Below, piece by piece: positions 4,785 through 5,504 of a stretch of 5,504 nucleotides of DNA. Positions within the stretch are counted from its first letter, which is position 1; every line of letters begins with the position of its first letter. The stretch is taken from NCBI GenBank assembly GCA_020846375.1, contig JADLDZ010000039.1, positions 1 through 5,504 of the forward strand, in the 5' to 3' direction. The notes under the pieces are model-generated. The model saw only the letters and a list, made by a program, of their open reading frames with translations. It did no database searches and had not been told where the DNA came from. The position numbers and the translations under genes were made by a program. The DNA is from Nitrospirales bacterium. Its GTDB lineage: Bacteria > Nitrospirota > Thermodesulfovibrionia > Thermodesulfovibrionales > Dissulfurispiraceae.

Positions 4785-5504
4785 CTATGTCCTGTATTCC
4801 GCGTTGATCTTCACATAGCCTTCGGTCAGATCGCAGGTAAGCACCTTCGCCGCTCCTCTGCCGAGATGGAGGTCCACCACTATCCTGACCTCCCTGCTCC
4901 TGAGCTTCTCGTTGGCCGCTGCGTCCTTTCCCGTGGCCATGCCCTGTGCGGCAACCTTCACCCCGTTGAGCAGGATATCGACTTTCTCCTCCCTGATCTG
5001 AATTCCTGAGCGCCCGAGGGCAGCCATCAGACGCCCCCAGTTCGCGTCGTTTCCGTAGAGGGCGGTCTTTACCAGCAGCGAATTGGCAAGGGCAAAGGCG
5101 CCTCTCTCCGCTTCGGCCTCACTCTTCGCGTTCCGGAGCTCGATTTCGACAAACTTTGTAGCGCCCTCCCCATCCCTGACGATCATCCCGGCCAGTTCGT
5201 ACGTGACAGAGGCAAGAGCTGAAGCGAAGGACTCGAAGGCAGGGGATTTCACGCCTATCATCCCGTTGCCCGCCCTGCCGTTTGCCATGACCAGAACAGT
5301 ATCGTTGGTGGACATATCGCCGTCGATGGTAATCCTGTTGAACGACCTCCGCACAGCGCTCTTCAGCGCTTTCTGCAAGGCCGTCTTCTCAACGGCGGCA
5401 TCGGTCATGAGAAAGCAGAGCATGGTGGCCATATTCGGGCAGATCATTCCCGCTCCCTTGCAGACGCCTGCAAGAGTGATCGTGGAAGCCCCCGCCCTGA
5501 TCCG
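4785..5504 (-). CDS. argJ: Glutamate N-acetyltransferase / ornithine acetyltransferase ArgJ (5' end beyond window)
   Basis: ArgJ recycles the acetyl group from N-acetylornithine to glutamate in arginine biosynthesis; some members also use acetyl-CoA. The 239 residues seen are the C-terminal part, open to the right edge. They begin shortly before the self-cleavage site: TLAGVCKGAGMICPNMATML. By family knowledge the precursor cuts itself between Ala and Thr of ATML, and that Thr (codon 5426-5424) becomes the nucleophile of the beta chain. The beta chain here would be 213 residues, a normal length. Other family landmarks are SFNRITIDGDMSTNDTV, GEGATKF (with the conserved active-site Glu), NDANWGR and the C-terminal YVKINAEYRT. 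Whether it is mono- or bifunctional cannot be told. Internal Met 5447 is not the start; the reading frame continues upstream with conserved sequence. Confidence 0.97.
   Translation of the reverse strand, partial: RIRAGASTITLAGVCKGAGMICPNMATMLCFLMTDAAVEKTALQKALKSAVRRSFNRITIDGDMSTNDTVLVMANGRAGNGMIGVKSPAFESFASALASVTYELAGMIVRDGEGATKFVEIELRNAKSEAEAERGAFALANSLLVKTALYGNDANWGRLMAALGRSGIQIREEKVDILLNGVKVAAQGMATGKDAAANEKLRSREVRIVVDLHLGRGAAKVLTCDLTEGYVKINAEYRT

Overview
This window is a chromosomal stretch of moderately high GC. It comes from a bacterium whose lineage I cannot name with confidence; gene content and protein style suggest an anaerobic Thermodesulfobacteriota (deltaproteobacterial) or Nitrospirota-like organism. 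It is densely coded, with one divergent intergenic region (2945-3193) and no insertion sequences, CRISPR arrays or RNA genes that I can see.

Left half (1-2944, all minus strand): a nickel/cobalt ECF-type transporter operon read right to left. It runs cbiM (S component), a small PDGLE-family membrane protein in the CbiN/NikN position, cbiQ (T component), then cbiO (ATPase), which runs off the left edge. Junctions are tight: a 1-nt gap, an 11-nt overlap and a 16-nt gap. CbiO does not end after its ATPase core. It continues in frame through a histidine-rich linker into a small His/Glu-rich domain. That domain also has its own Shine-Dalgarno and ATG inside the gene, so it may be made separately as well.

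Centre (2945-3193): divergent control region between cbiM and tyrS. The minus strand has a near-consensus promoter (TTGACA, 17 nt, TAACGT). It is followed almost at the predicted +1 by a structured element with two small hairpins carrying the same ACGAA loop. A 12-bp stem with a run of U residues can replace them. This is a Rho-independent terminator in the leader of the transporter operon, so it looks like an attenuator or uncharacterised riboswitch-like element (or the end of a ~50-nt RNA). The plus strand has a promoter so close to the tyrS ATG that tyrS may be leaderless.

Right half (3194-5504): tyrS (KMSKS/TyrZ-type tyrosyl-tRNA synthetase) on the plus strand converges on, and overlaps by 4 nt, a small cupin-like protein on the minus strand. 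Upstream of the cupin gene by 20 nt is argJ (arginine biosynthesis), whose 5' part lies beyond the right edge. tyrS and argJ are housekeeping genes. The most interesting parts are the cbiM leader and the His-rich CbiO tail with its nested start.
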